From NCBI GenBank assembly GCA_900708905.1, contig CAADRB010000084.1, forward strand, positions 1-64,000: a stretch of DNA of 64,000 nucleotides, written 5' to 3'. This DNA is from Hymenolepis diminuta. Taxonomy: Eukaryota; Platyhelminthes; Cestoda; Cyclophyllidea; Hymenolepididae. Position numbers and translations under genes: made by a program. A model generated the notes under the pieces. The model had not been told where the DNA came from. It made no database searches and saw only the letters and a program-made list of their open reading frames with translations. Below, in pieces: positions 13,601 to 26,110 of the stretch (the stretch's first letter is position 1; the number at the start of each line of letters is the position of its first letter).

Positions 13601-16600
13601 GGGCACGAAAGTGACGGAAAACGATTATTTTGCTATGATTATTGCTTCCATCTCTGGCAGCTTAGACTGTGATTGTGTTAATCTGAAATCCCCTGCGCTC
13701 ATGTTGGTTCGCCTGCTGGCAAGGCTGCTAGCTTAACCTTCTTCGCATTCCTCAGTAGCAACGTAAGTAAGGTTTACTTCACATATATCTCTAAGATAAA
13801 GAAACGCTAATAGCAACACCGGTCATATATAATTTTTTATAACGAAATCAAAGTCTTTGAGTTTAACTTTTCCCTTCCCCCCTCCCACCCCCAGTCAATG
13901 CTATAATAAATGATATTTATCTCCTTGTTCAAATCGTACGAAATTTCGTTCATATTGTTTTAAAAAGCAGTCGGGGTTTCAAGGTCTCTGAAAGACTTCC
14001 TCAGTTATGAAATAATAAAACCCGACGCTTATAACGAAACTATATGTCTCAACTCTCTTTGATAACCATCTATAGAATTCCAATAAGCCAACTAAAATTT
14101 GCTTAATTTTCAGTATCAAACTCCTCACGATGAGCCTGTAAGATCCAAGTCGCCTCTTTATTTACCGATATTTGAAGAGTTTTATGTTAATTGATTCTTT
14201 TTGTATTTTTCTCTTTAAGATTACTCCATCATCACAAATTGGCCGAAATGTCAAGTCTCCTAATAAGTTAGGTGATAATGATTTCATTAATAGATTACAC
14301 AACATTGATAAGGTATGATTGTTAGACTGTCATTATATGTATTTTGTTTGAAGTATTATTATTATTAAATTATTATCCACGATAGATCATTATTCCCTCG
14401 AAAAACGCATCGAATGATGAAAAGCTATCACCAAGTGGTTTTAGCCTTAGGTCATCGGTAAACACAGATCAAAAATCCGTAAGCAGACCTACCCATCTTA
14501 TTTTAAATGAAAAGAACATTTAAGCAAAGTTTTCGTCTACACAAATTTAGAATGGCCGAAAGTCGAAATCTCCTAGTGGTTTTTTGGATTACAGTAATGG
14601 TCGGCAGGAAGAAAATTACAATAAAATTTCTTCATTTTATGAAGAGGTAAGTGAAACTCGTGAATTGCTCTAGGGTTTACTTAATAATCACAGTAATGCC
14701 GATTTTACGATACTTTTTATTTCTGTAACGTTGAGGTGATATAATCTGCGAATTCTTTAAAACGGACGTTAGTTAATCATCAGAAAAATCTTTCTTACCC
14801 ACGAAAAGCTAGTTTTGCCAAAAAGTACTTCCGTCTGAATAAGCACTAATACTGTCATTTAATAGGTATCGATCACTTGGCTAGTTATATCATGCCTATC
14901 AATTTGAATAATTAAATATAATAATATATTGGAATTAATGATATTGTTGGTAGTGTGGTCTGAATGGATCTTTATTAAGGCACACCATGTAGAAAGGACA
15001 AATAAGTACGGAAAGGCTTAATATCAATGAGATGAATGAAAGTTAAAACAAGGATTAAAAGCCTAGGAAAATTAAATGGTGAGAGGTGGCAGTTATTTTC
15101 CCTATGACTGGGAGCGACCGCTACCGATGAATATACCATCAGATCTAGCTCCTTAGTTCGGCTTCCCTATTGATCCACACTGCGTGCAAGTCCACTTCTA
15201 CCATACTTGGGGCTTACAATATTTACCCTTGAATAATATGGCAGTGAATGGTGTCAAAACTCGCCATGGGATCTATTATCGAATATTTTACAGAGAAATT
15301 ATTAAATAGTGATTACTGATAGATGCTATTCTAGAAAGAAGTGATGAAATTAATCGTTCTTTGCTAGAGTCTCTCCTTTAGCTTGAATTTATGTTTTAAT
15401 TAGATTACCGAAACCGCTTTTGATTCCTTATTAGATTCTCCAGTTAAGTTATTTTTATATACATATACTTAAGCTGGATGGAAAAGTTTGCCGAGAATAT
15501 ATATGATTGCGCAACTGAAGATCTTTGCTAAAGCCAATTAACCACACTGTTGTTTTGACGATGAGACTGGCTCTGCAGCCCAAATTTTAGTTTTGGCAAT
15601 TTTCTGTTTTCCTTTTATTTTCAAATGGACTATAATTTGTTTGCGGAATTTTGCAATTGAGAAAGTGCTGATGAAATCAAAACTTCATTTTCTAAAACCA
15701 ATAATTAGTGTAACTGTTACTATCCAGAACGACCTCGAAGACCCTCAAGAGAACACGTCTGGTGAAGTTCAGAAAGCTGTGTATTGCGTCAGTTACAACT
15801 GATTAGATAGACAAAGCAGACACATTTGAGGAGGATGTCAAACATATTCAAGTTGCCGCGTCTCAACTGGAATTCATAATGTGAGATACAATATTCCTGC
15901 ACTTGTAATTGGCAGCAAGTTATAGGATGTCTGAGGCCTACAGATTGAAGCTTAAATCCACCTAAGAGTTAGCGAATATTTTAAAACGGGAAGATCCTGA
16001 GAACAAAGTTAACAGTCATAGCTAGAAACTAAGAGATAAATTTACTTTGATGGATGAAGTCTTTATACGTCTCCTTGCTTTCCTACCAGCTAAAAAAACT
16101 TGAAAGGTGCATATTTCTCTGTGCAGCTGATGTTTTGGTCCAGACCCTTACTTATTAAATTAAATTAATAATAAGAGGACCGAATCTTAAATGGTTAAAG
16201 AACTACCAGCAAAACATATAAACTGTTTCTGTAAAGCCTCATCCATAATTCATAAATGTGATCATATTTAGAATACTTTAGAGAAGCAATCGAAAACATT
16301 ACCTTCCTAACAAATATCCTCTTTTTCACTTTAGTAGAACGGACGTAATTTTAATGCAAAAATGGGATATATTCATGGTCTTGAGCGCTCACTTTCACCA
16401 TTTTTCCTTTTTTACATAAAATCTTCTAAGCAGTAATGTGCAAAATTTGAAAAAAAATCCTTTTTCCACTCAGAGTCTAATACTTCACTGATTAAAATTT
16501 TAATTTCACAGGATTTTATTAGATTATTGCAAGAATGTACTTTGTTTTGTTAAACCGTTATCAGTTTTGATTTGATTTGAGGAGCATTTCTCAAAAAAAT

Positions 16601-19193
16601 ATGCCGTTTGCAATTTTATTTACAGTGCACTTTCATCACCATTTTGGGGTAGGTAGTACACGCCGATTATCGCAATTTCATCCTGAGATTTTATTTCAAA
16701 TTACGCGATGTTCTCTCATCAGATAGGTGCCTTTAAAAAATTCCTTTTGAAGGGTGCAAAACATCTCAATAAAATACATATTCATTAGTAACGCAATATT
16801 AGTGATAATCCCTGGTTTGTAATGCGCACAGATTTGAGAAAACCCCGTCTATATTCATTTGCAGATGAGTAGTATTCTATCTCTGATTTAGCTATTCTTT
16901 CCTCAAAGACGTAAAATAGAGAAAGGTATGTTCTACGACGAATTTATATAATTTTCTAACTCAAAATTAATACCATTTTTTCTATTTGTGTATTTGTTAA
17001 AGTCTGTATTCTTTGAAGTTGAATATGTATCTCATCAAAGCTCTCTCAATATAGATAGGGAAAATAACAAAATTTTAGGTTTTAAAAGGTGACCGTTAGT
17101 AAAATTTGAAACGTTGAGAAATTGGGCACTTAAAGTCATTAGTGCAATTTTTCACATTTCGTATCATTATACCTAAAAAGATGAAAAGTTTTAATAATGG
17201 AATGATATTTGTACACGATGAGAGGCTATAAAATGTTGTTAGAATATCAATGTTTTAATTTATTCATCTTTTCATAGGGATTATAACTTATTTGGTAGCA
17301 TGAAAATGTTTCAAAACCTACTTTTCGTGACTCGATTCCTTGTTGTTCTGAGTGAATTCGTGTCCACGATATTCAGAGCTTTTTGAACAAGTGATTTAAC
17401 TGAACGGACAGTCATTCCACTTCATCCATTTACATCTTCTTAAGTCTTGAACAGACAAATGAGCCTAGCGAAGGCATCATAAATATAGCCGAGCTCGCTC
17501 TCAGAAATAAGCAACTTCACATTTTACGGGCAGTTTTATTTGACGTTCCTTTCAAAACTCATAGTATTTACGAAAACCAATACTGTTTGAATGAGTGAGT
17601 AAATGGCTTTTAAATCAGTAATAGTTCCAGAGATTTTAATATAATTACAGTTTTAATACTGAAAAAATTAGAAGTAACCGCTCATTTTTTATTTGTCTAT
17701 GTACTTTGAAAACTGATTTTAGGATTGTATTCATGTTTTACAGGAATCGCCGATAATCCAAAATAATCTCTTCTCCACATCAATTTCTCCTATCACATTT
17801 AAACAAACGGAGAAGGCTAATTATGTAATTAAAATTATAACTATATATCTTGTTAATATTTAACCATGTGGTAGTGTACTTGAAAGAAAAAATTGTGAAT
17901 TTTAACACAATTTATTATCAAGCCTCTTAAATGAAATCTGATTCTTTTTAAACCTTGTATCGGTGGGTTAATTCAAAGTATTTTTTAAATAACTTGTCTT
18001 TATTAATTTAAGAGGCCATTAATGCAATTTAAAAACCTATTATTTTAATATTCTAATAATATAATTAACAAATCTAATTTAATTCACACGTTAAAATATT
18101 TATGTATTCGCATGCGAAAGCGGAATTCAATCTTTTTCGATCATAAGATTTTTCATAGTTACCTTTCATTCTGTCGGATAATTTGCATTAAAATACTAGC
18201 GGTATTTAGTAATAAGTGGTTCGTGATTCGATTAGGACAGGCTTAAGTTGCAAAATGATGCAAAACATGCTTTAAATAACACATCAATGTAAATAATACA
18301 TCAAAATGAATTTTTAACTAAGAGGATTCGAAGTCACTTCATTTCTTCATAGAATAAGAGTTCTGGAGAATATAGTTTGCAGTTATACAGTATGTCTCCC
18401 ATTCAAACTTCTCACTGACTACTCCTTACCGTTTACTGGCTAGCTAGATTGCTGGTTTAGGATAGTAGTGTGCTTGGTGGCTTAAACCCTATACATTTTA
18501 AATTAGAGGAGCTGATGGTAATTATTGTAAATGGGCTGAACAATGATAAGTGCCAAGCGGAAGAGTTTTCTGGAGTACGATAGGAAATCGATATTTGTCT
18601 AATAAAGCATTTAAACTGGTGGGATTGTTTAATGATGATCTAACACTATTACAGATTCAAAAAAATCTGTCTAACTTTCTGGTGACCAACAATATAAACA
18701 AAAAAGTTTTTCTATAATATGTGCTTGTTGTATACCAACTCTAGAGTTCTGATGAGGATAGACGGGTCAACAGACCACTAGTCTCGCCGAGGCGATTAAG
18801 CCCAAGTGCAAGAACTAGCGCAAATGTTTTTAAGAACCCTGTTCCTAACTCTGACAAGGTATGTTGTAAAAAATTTAAATATATGAAATACAATTACTTA
18901 AAGCTTAATTAAAGTGCAAATGCCAAATGTGAATAAATTCTCATAAACACTTGAGATAATTAATTTTGGGGTAGAATTGTGTCAAGATTTGTTTAATCTA
19001 AAGAAGTGATGGTACATAGCAAAGTGTTATTTTTGCCGGTTCATGTGTATTGAGAGCTTATTACAAAGGATTGAAGAGTCAGCATATTTTTTTAACTTCG
19101 CGAACGTGCAAGCTGACCTCTACGCAACCGCCACAAAGATTTCTATCAGGTGCACTACAGTTGAACGGAATGACCAACGTTTCTGGATCGTAG
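4671..19193 (+). CDS. 21-exon, all-phase-0 gene for a basic S/N/P/R-rich repeat protein (MEG-like architecture)
   Basis: Exons: 4671-4769, 4810-4875, 5722-5775, 5863-5898, 6861-6947, 8666-8752, 9350-9436, 9890-9985, 10429-10503, 11766-11867, 11935-12009, 12083-12163, 12744-12824, 12904-12984, 14114-14137, 14220-14312, 14386-14457, 14551-14646, 17744-17824, 18745-18858 and 19113-19193. The joined frame is 556 codons. Every exon is a multiple of three (24-114 nt) and every intron is phase 0, so any exon can be skipped without a frameshift. Exons 1, 5, 6, 7 and 8 are related, sharing a K-S...SPRQ...YSPRN core. Exons 14 and 17 also resemble each other (II(P/I)P). About twenty S-P/T-P sites (SPRN, TPRTPR, SPKP) suggest a disordered, proline-directed-kinase substrate. 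There is no signal peptide, membrane segment or known domain. The start MSTLERNRKS follows a GC-richer leader, and the stop TAG at 19191 precedes AATAAA. Least certain are exon 4 (donor GTGGGT), exon 19 and the last exon. Missing exons in the 3.1-kb intron before 17744 are possible. Function is unknown. Confidence 0.7.
6861..9985 (+). repeat. Tandemly duplicated coding exons (exons 5-8 of the 21-exon gene)
   Basis: Four successive exons, 6861-6947, 8666-8752, 9350-9436 (87 nt each) and 9890-9985 (96 nt), are copies of one ancestral exon. Three keep nearly identical cores reading SPKQPSNLYSPRN, SPRQSSNYYSPRN and TPRQSSNDYSPRN. The third (9350-9436) is much more diverged (FPRELSNAYPTRN) but keeps length, phase and spacing of P, R, S and N. 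The introns between them (1718, 597 and 453 nt) show no obvious similarity, so duplication is old relative to intron drift. The first exon of the gene carries the same YHSPRNG core. Confidence 0.75.
17320..17480 (+). repeat. Dispersed repeat family B, copy 2, in intron 18
   Basis: It shares ordered words with 3100-3290. The phrase CCACGATATTCAGAGC is also found in reverse as GCTCAGAATATCGTGG at about 58657. It sits inside the long intron between the exons ending at 14646 and starting at 17744. Confidence 0.4.
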
Positions 19194-19308
19194 AATGGAA
19201 GTTCATCATAAGGCAGATAAGGCAGACTACCACTCCTCGGTCCAAGTAGAGTCCAAATTCAGTTCTAAGCTTAGCCTTAACAGAAAGAATAGCAATTTTG
19301 TTACTTCT

Positions 19309-19324
19309 ATTATTATTATTATTA
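19309..19324. repeat. (ATT)n microsatellite
   Basis: A short run of ATT/TAT triplets in the 3' flank of the 21-exon gene. Confidence 0.7.
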
Positions 19325-19355
19325 ATAAGAATAGCTTTATAATCACCAGGAAGCA

Positions 19356-19361
19356 AATAAA
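19356..19361 (+). terminator. Polyadenylation signal AATAAA of the 21-exon gene
   Basis: AATAAA lies 163 nt after the TAG stop at 19191-19193, which supports 19113-19193 as the terminal exon. Confidence 0.4.
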
Positions 19362-19839
19362 CCCAAAAATTTAAAAATCATTCAAGTGACTAGTGAGGGG
19401 AGAAGTAAGAATACAATGTAGAGCATCAGACAAGCCTTACTTTATCAATATTATTCAAATTTGCTACTTTAAAAATATGGTTCATTTCATCTTCTCTATT
19501 GTTCTAAGTTTCATACATCAGAATTTGATTCCTGATTTCGTAATTGATAGTTCATATTTGAGATGTTCAGGGCTGAATGATTGGCAGACATCGGCTATGC
19601 CATGCTCTCTGATTGTCAAAAAGTCTCCAGTCATTACCATTTTGAAACCCTTTCACCCAACGTAAAATCTATGAATAGACTTAATATAATTAACTAATAT
19701 AAAATGACTTCCATATGGATGCAATGAAGGTTTGACTGGTATTGTGAGATAATACCGTCAAGTCTGTCAACTGCTAACCCTTAATGCCGCGTCAGACATC
19801 ATCTTCCCATGTATGTACTTGTAACCTTTTTAAAGAAAA

Positions 19840-20290
19840 ATATCTTTGAAGGATGACTTTATGTCTTTTCAAAATTACTCTTTAGTCATTTTCTTTATGA
19901 AAGTGCTTGATTTTTCGCCTTTGTGTCCCCATGACTCAAACTCTCACCTGTCATATCTAGACAAGTTCATCAATTCTCCATTTTCCGTAAATGTCCTTTT
20001 CATTTGAAGTATACTCCACCCATATCTCACGCGCATCCTTGTCCAAGTGACTTGTATAAACTGTCTGTATTTTCACAGCAGACACACACTTTTCAGAAAG
20101 CTGCTCTTAGGCTTCCCTCTCACCTCTAGTCTCTCGAATCCTCTCCATGATTTATTCAATACACTGACCTACACACCTCATTGCGTTCTGCATTTGGAAC
20201 TGCTGTTTGTTGTTGTAAGGTGCTAGTTATAGTCTGGTCCTGGTTCGTTAGTTCTTACACTCTTTATTGCTATTCTACATTCATTTGCAC
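19840..20290 (+). repeat. LTR-like dispersed repeat, copy 2
   Basis: It is a diverged counterpart of 845-1340 in the same orientation. It holds TGTCCCCATGACTC, TCATATCTAGACAAG, ACCCATATCTCACGCGCAT, a TATAAA at about 20055, and a TGTTTGTTGTTGT end. It lies just before the first visible exon of the actin-related gene. If that gene has an exon further upstream, this copy lies in its first intron. Confidence 0.5.
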
Positions 20291-20349
20291 CAAATGTCAA
20301 TATCGTTTTTATTTTCGTATATTCATTTAAGATTTTTTCGTTTTTCAAG

Positions 20350-23300
20350 AGAATCGTCGTAATAGACATGGGTCACTACTACATGCGAATTGGGATCCTC
20401 CGTGATCAACGTAAGTTTATTTAGAGTCGGCACTTTTCGCATCTATTTATTTTCCAATATATACTTTAAAAATATCTATCTCATAGCCATAGGACCGGAC
20501 TTCTGCATACCCAATTCTATTGCCCTGACATCCAAGGGTTTGCTGTTTGGTGATGATGTACTTCAAATTGCGGATCCTGAGGCAAATGAAGATCTCGGAA
20601 CTACCTCTGTTATTTCACCTCTGCGACAGAGTCAGATTGTTGTACGTTGATGTTTCCACCTTTCCGACTGTGACAATTTGTCGTTGATTTGGTTAAATGA
20701 ATAAGGTTTCTTATTTTGGGGTCACCAATTTTGTTTACAACCGATTTGGGTAAGAAGAGCTATCAGTATGTTAGTTTCAGCTGCCAAAATAAACATTTGA
20801 ATAACAGTATAAAGACTTAGTTGTCTAATTAATAAAGTTATTTAAAATTTAATGGTTAATAACAGACTGTTTGTCATACAAAAATCAAGAACCATTTTAT
20901 GTAATAAAATTAATTTTTCCTGATATCTCATTGATATTATGAGAAAAAAATGCTCAAAAATTACTATGACAACTTCTTCACAGAATTATTTCAATCAGCT
21001 ACTGTTTTAAATCAACCAATTGCCTTTCTACTCAATTTTAAAACTATATTTTACTTCAAGGTTTATTCCATGTAAAAATGGCTTATATTTGCTTTTTTCC
21101 AGAAACCAATATTAGTCAATGGAGTTCCAATTCAGAAGCTCTTCTTCCAGAATATTTTCAAGCGACTGAATATAACTGAAAAAGGTTACAAAGTGAGTTT
21201 CATTAATCCTAGAAAGTCTTATCGCAAATCACTTAAGTTTATTTTTGTTATGCAGAGCTTTACCTTCTTCCTGTAGACACCACTCTCCTAACGTGCGAGT
21301 AAACAAGGGCAAATATAGAATTTCAGTAATGAAATTTATGTCCACCTGTATAAATATGACACCACTTTTTGATGATTTAACCATTCAAAATGCGGTTAAG
21401 GACTAAATTAATTGCATCAGACTCGTCATTTTTCCCAAAAAATTACCATTTTATTGCAGTCAAAAATGATATTACTCTAAACTTCATTATCGGAAAATAA
21501 CATAAAAATCTTTATTTTGATGTTAAATATTTCCCATAAATTGTAATTTTAATTGCAAAGAACTATGCTATTACGTTAATTTTTGTTTGCATCCATGTAT
21601 TAATATTAATTTTGTCTTTCCTTGTTCAAAATTATTGTCTTTAACTCCAAGATTAATTTAAAAACTGTAATGACAGAAATACGAATATGATCCCAAATAT
21701 ATCGTTCGCATTAACTAATATTGACATGCTTTTACTTATTATGATAAGGACAAACGCCGAGTCGTTATATCTATATTCCAGTTTGATATGTATTTATACG
21801 TTAGTAGATTTTTTCCCCTCTAAATGAGTAATGTCATATCTAGTGGCACATTAATCATGAAACTGATATTCATTGATGCGCATCCATTGATATAGATAAT
21901 CAATCCTACTGGTTAGATCTCACTATCAAGAGCTGGCAGAATGTGAAATTCTCATTAGAGCGGTTCCAGAATGCTTTCCTTCTACCAAAGTCTAATATTA
22001 TTATCTTTTTCTTTTAATTTTCATTGCAGTTACTACTCTGTCTTCCAACACGAGCATCAGCACTTCGGCCGTATTTCCTCGACTACTTCCTTGGACCAAC
22101 CTCAAAGACAGATCAACAGGGGCTGGATTGTTTCGAGGCTGTGGCAACAATATCCGCCTTCCGTGCTGCTCTCCAGACTGCCAAAATTTCAACCTGCCTT
22201 ATAATCTCCCTTAATGCTGACCTCGAAATCATTCCCATTGCTGAAGGTCAGTTTTAGGTTGACTTCAATATAGTTTGGGACGTTGGTGGTAAAAAATATA
22301 AGAATGAATTAATAATGCAACTAAGATTAAGAATTCGAAATTTTTAATCTTGTAAATAAAAGAGAAGGAAATTATTTTACGCAGAATACTGTGCCCGCCT
22401 TCCATGTCATAGAGGTCATGGATTCGATTCCCAACTGCCTACACTCAGTGAGTGGATTGCAATCATTCAACTTTAATATATCTGATAATTTGTAATTCCA
22501 AAATCTGTATGCTGTTGAGTTTTAATAAAATATTTGCAAAATCAAATCATATTTATAACAACTCCTTGGTTACCTGTCTCCCTGCAATGTTGGCGGTTCA
22601 TCGAAAAAGAGAATTCTTGTACAAAAGATTATTACTACGGCAAATATGCTAAATTCCAATCACCAGAGAGGAAATGATCAGGAGAATTACGTTCACAGGA
22701 GTGGAATAATCAACAGGTAAGAGGGTGAGATGGGGAAACGGACCGTAGACTTATCCGCTCGTTCGTACTTCATGCCACTTTTAACCTTTAAAAATACCCT
22801 AAAATTTTTGTTGAATAATGTTTGTTTTAATAAATAAATATTTATATGTGTTTCAGGAACCCTCCTAGAACATGGGCGTTCAACAACAGCCCTCTATGGG
22901 GAGATGGCCCTTCGATACTTCTTGGAGGAGTTGGTTAATGCAGGTGTTGATTTGACGGAAAAGGAAATTGACTGCTATGGTCCCTACATCTATCAGAAGG
23001 TATAAAATTTAAAGCCATTCAATCATTTCTCCACATTACTCTAAAAACTATTTGAGAGATATTGAGAAGATTCGATGAAAAATGTTGGGAAGGCTGGAGA
23101 TTCCCAAGTTAGATAAAAAATTTTTATAAGTGGAAATGTTAACAGCCCTTCCCAAAAAAACTTTATATAACAATATTCTTTGAGAACATAAACATATTTC
23201 AATTGGGAAGTTAGAATCGTTCTTAAATCAAAGTAATATGGTGAAAAATATTTCTATTGCAATTTAGTGGATACAGATGGGAGTGTTTTAATGAACCAGT

Positions 23301-25458
23301 AGAGCTATCTAAGCCTTGAACAATAGGATAATATCGAGTGCATTAGAAGAAATAATTGGTAAATATTGTCTATAAGTAACCTACCAATTTTTCCAAGTTG
23401 TCTAACTTTCTCGTGATAGAAACTTTCGGTTCTGCTACTCGCTCATCTGTATTCTACCTATCCGCTCTTTTTAGCCATTTAACTACCAAGCGGACGTTTC
23501 TTTCGCCCTCTTTTAGTCTTCTCTCCCTTCTATCTTATTTGTGGAAGAATTCGAGGAAATTAGATGGGCGATAGATCAGTAAATTTCTCTATGTTACCAT
23601 GGTAGCACTTAAGCTGCGGTATCCCTTGATGCTGACATTATTTCTCCGTGAAATAAGTGAGCGAGTGAACGTTATTTCCTCGCGAGTTTCACTAAAGTAT
23701 GAGCATAAAAATTCATTTTCACTTGTGTTTAAGTGTAATGCCAAAACTTTGGATCTCTGGATGAAATGCGATGTTTGATCTTTGATTCAGTGCTACTACA
23801 CTTTTTATCCACACTTTAAAAATATCTAATGTTCCATACTAATACAAATATTCACAGTAAGTCCAACAAGTGATAAAGGCGAGGGGATCGAAAGATACAG
23901 AGAGCAATGCCAGGGTACCAGAACTTGGACTTGGGTTGCGCAATATTTACTAAATGGCCACATCTGTTCCAAAATTAAAATTTCACGATTTATCACCTGG
24001 ATTGCAGCAAATGCTATTCCACGATATTCAGTGTTCACTGACCGACAATAATTAATCAGGAAGGGTTGATCTTGTCGCTTGACCTCATTTTTTCCCAATA
24101 GTTGAGAAGATAAATGAACTTATAAGGTATTCGGCAGTTCGCAGTTTTAACATGACAGAGATGGAATAAAATTTTTAAATTACCAGAGCTCTGTCAGCTG
24201 TGTTTACTCAAGATAAATTTAAAATAACCAAACAGTAATAAATTTAATTAATAAACACGATTTATAATTAACACCGCATTGGTTGTATGGATTAATACTT
24301 TATGTTTTTTGCAAGTAAATATTATTGCAAGTTTCGGAATGACATCACAGATAGTTTCTATTTCAACATCTTTTAGGCAGCATTTATCGAAAATCAAAGG
24401 TTTACGTGCGAAGATGTTGTGATAGATCTGGCGCAGTACGCTCCTTATCCTCTTGACAAGTACGTTTTCAAAAATAATTTATAAATAATGGACTGTCTTT
24501 CCATTTATAACTGTGAAAATATCACATGCATAAACTTGGAAATTTAAATGAATCTTTATTAATTATTCAATGTAATTACGTATTTACTTTGAAAGTATGG
24601 GCATTCTTAGAATTTTTTTAAAGAAATTTTAGCGATTTGGGTATCTAAATATTCCTCTATTTATATAAATCTTACTAAGTAACTTAACATAATGATTTGA
24701 AACTTAAGCTTATTAATACAAGTTAGTCTAATTTTGAGGGAAAAGATAAAACTACTGAGATTCGTTTCATTTATAAATTTGTTTCGTCTTCCAAGACGCA
24801 TCTCATGATCCTTAAGAGCGACCTATTTTTGAAGTGGTTAAAGAGATAAAACATTAAGTATTAGATTTGAGCGAACTAAGACATACTTATCCACGAAGCT
24901 CCATTTGACATATCTAATTACAGGCAAATAAAAGTGTCCGCTGAGTTACGACGAAAAGCTTCCGACGCCCTACTACGTGCAGAAAATGCCATCGGACACG
25001 ATGGTGAACTGCCCCCATTCAGTCAACTCCTGAGAGCAGCCATTCAGTCCTGTGATCTCGACCTTCGAAGCTCTATTTGCTCAAATGTTATAATCATTGG
25101 AGAGTTTGCCGAACTTGAAGGTATTTGAAATTAAAAGGAATAAAAATAGAATACAAAATATTATTTTTAAAAAATATTTAAATTAGGCTTCCAAGAACGA
25201 GTTCAGGATGAAATCCGCCTGATTATCACTGGAAGTCGGGCCAACGTACAAGTGGCCCCAATCCCTGCAGAATGCGTATACGAGGGGGCTTGTCTACTGA
25301 CAGCTCTTCTGCAAGGGCCATATGCTCCAAAATGTCCTTGGTTCTGCTTTCTTGACGACCACGATTGGTACAACTTGAGCCAAGATGCCCATTCGACAGG
25401 TGGAATTACAGACACCCGTCTCCTTAGTCGACTCAACAGAAATTGTGTTTGGCCGTAG
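20350..25458 (+). CDS. Divergent actin-related protein, Arp10-like (5' end uncertain)
   Basis: Exons: 20350-20410, 20487-20641, 21103-21192, 22030-22246, 22857-22999, 24377-24459, 24924-25120 and 25187-25458. All intron phases are consistent, giving 405 codons plus stop. The N-terminal VVIDMGHYYMRIG fits the first phosphate-binding loop region of the actin fold. GPDFCIPNSI matches the usual residues after it. Exon 3 (GVPIQKLFFQNIF) and exon 4 (LLLCLPTRA) fit the segments leading to subdomain 4. The C-terminal NVIIIGEFAELEGFQERV corresponds to the conserved actin motif VVxGGxxxxPGFxxRL, with the two glycines of that loop changed. Length (about 400) and order resemble dynactin Arp10/Arp11, which caps the pointed end and need not bind ATP well. 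That identity is inferred. The coding start is unresolved: ATG 20368 would begin inside the conserved motif, so a short upstream exon is likely. MDAMK at 19715-19729 before GTTTGA is one phase-compatible candidate. Confidence 0.8.
21880..21995 (+). repeat. SINE-like copy (3' part) in an intron of the actin-related gene
   Basis: It contains TACTGGTTAGATCT, GGCAGAATGTGAAATTCTCA and CGGTTCCAGAATGCTTTCCT. These match the body of copies at about 31200, 50770 and 56480. It ends just before the acceptor of the 22030 exon. Confidence 0.5.
22382..22462 (+). repeat. SINE-like copy (tRNA-like head only)
   Basis: TGCCCGCC followed about 35 nt later by GGATTCGATTCCC resembles the A-box/B-box layout of a tRNA-derived SINE head. 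The body found in other copies is absent, so the copy is truncated. Confidence 0.4.
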
Positions 25459-25769
25459 ATCCGTTACTGTTTATTATTCTACTCCTAAAACGATTAACCT
25501 ATTAAATTTCACTCTATTTTATCAGTTTTCATGATTTTACAGTAAGAACAAAAAAGAATTTGTTTATCTAAGTCGCTAAGTTTTTAAGCATCTGAAAACA
25601 CGAATTAGAATATGATTCTTCCCAAAGATCCATATAGTATTCTTGGGGTTGGATGCTGTTAAATGTGACTTATTTGAGATTAAATCTATTTATCTATCCA
25701 CTATTGTCACTATGTCACTATGATAGAACACGAGTGGTTGCGTTATATGGCTGAAAATAGCGACTTTTA

Positions 25770-25775
25770 AATAAA
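25770..25775 (+). terminator. Possible polyadenylation signal of the actin-related gene
   Basis: AATAAA lies about 310 nt after the stop codon at 25456-25458. A second AATAAA-type word lies about 40 nt further on. Confidence 0.3.
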
Positions 25776-25989
25776 CAGCTGGTGAAGTCTGTCGTCAACA
25801 AAAAATTATAAATAAACTTGAAGGCCTAGTTAGCAGCGATTTGACATTCGATAAGACAGTGTCTTTAAACTGCCTCTGTGTTGATGAAACTAAACTATTT
25901 TGACGTCAACTCCCATAAATGACTGGATTTAGATCATATGGGACAAATGAGTCTTGAAATCATCCGCTTTAACTCAAGGCGAAGCTAGT

Positions 25990-26110
25990 AAATTTCATAT
26001 GACAGGTCTACCATTCAGAGATCATGAGTTCGACGACCATCCGTGCACATTCAACCGCACTGGTTAAGTCTGGATAATAAAAAGGGTAGCAGAGGGACTC
26101 TACATTACCG
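25990..26110 (+). repeat. SINE-like copy
   Basis: GATCATGAGTTCGACGACCAT (a degraded B-box region) is followed by CCGCACTGGTTAAGTCTGG and a GGTAGCAGAGG stretch. The order matches the other family members. Confidence 0.5.
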
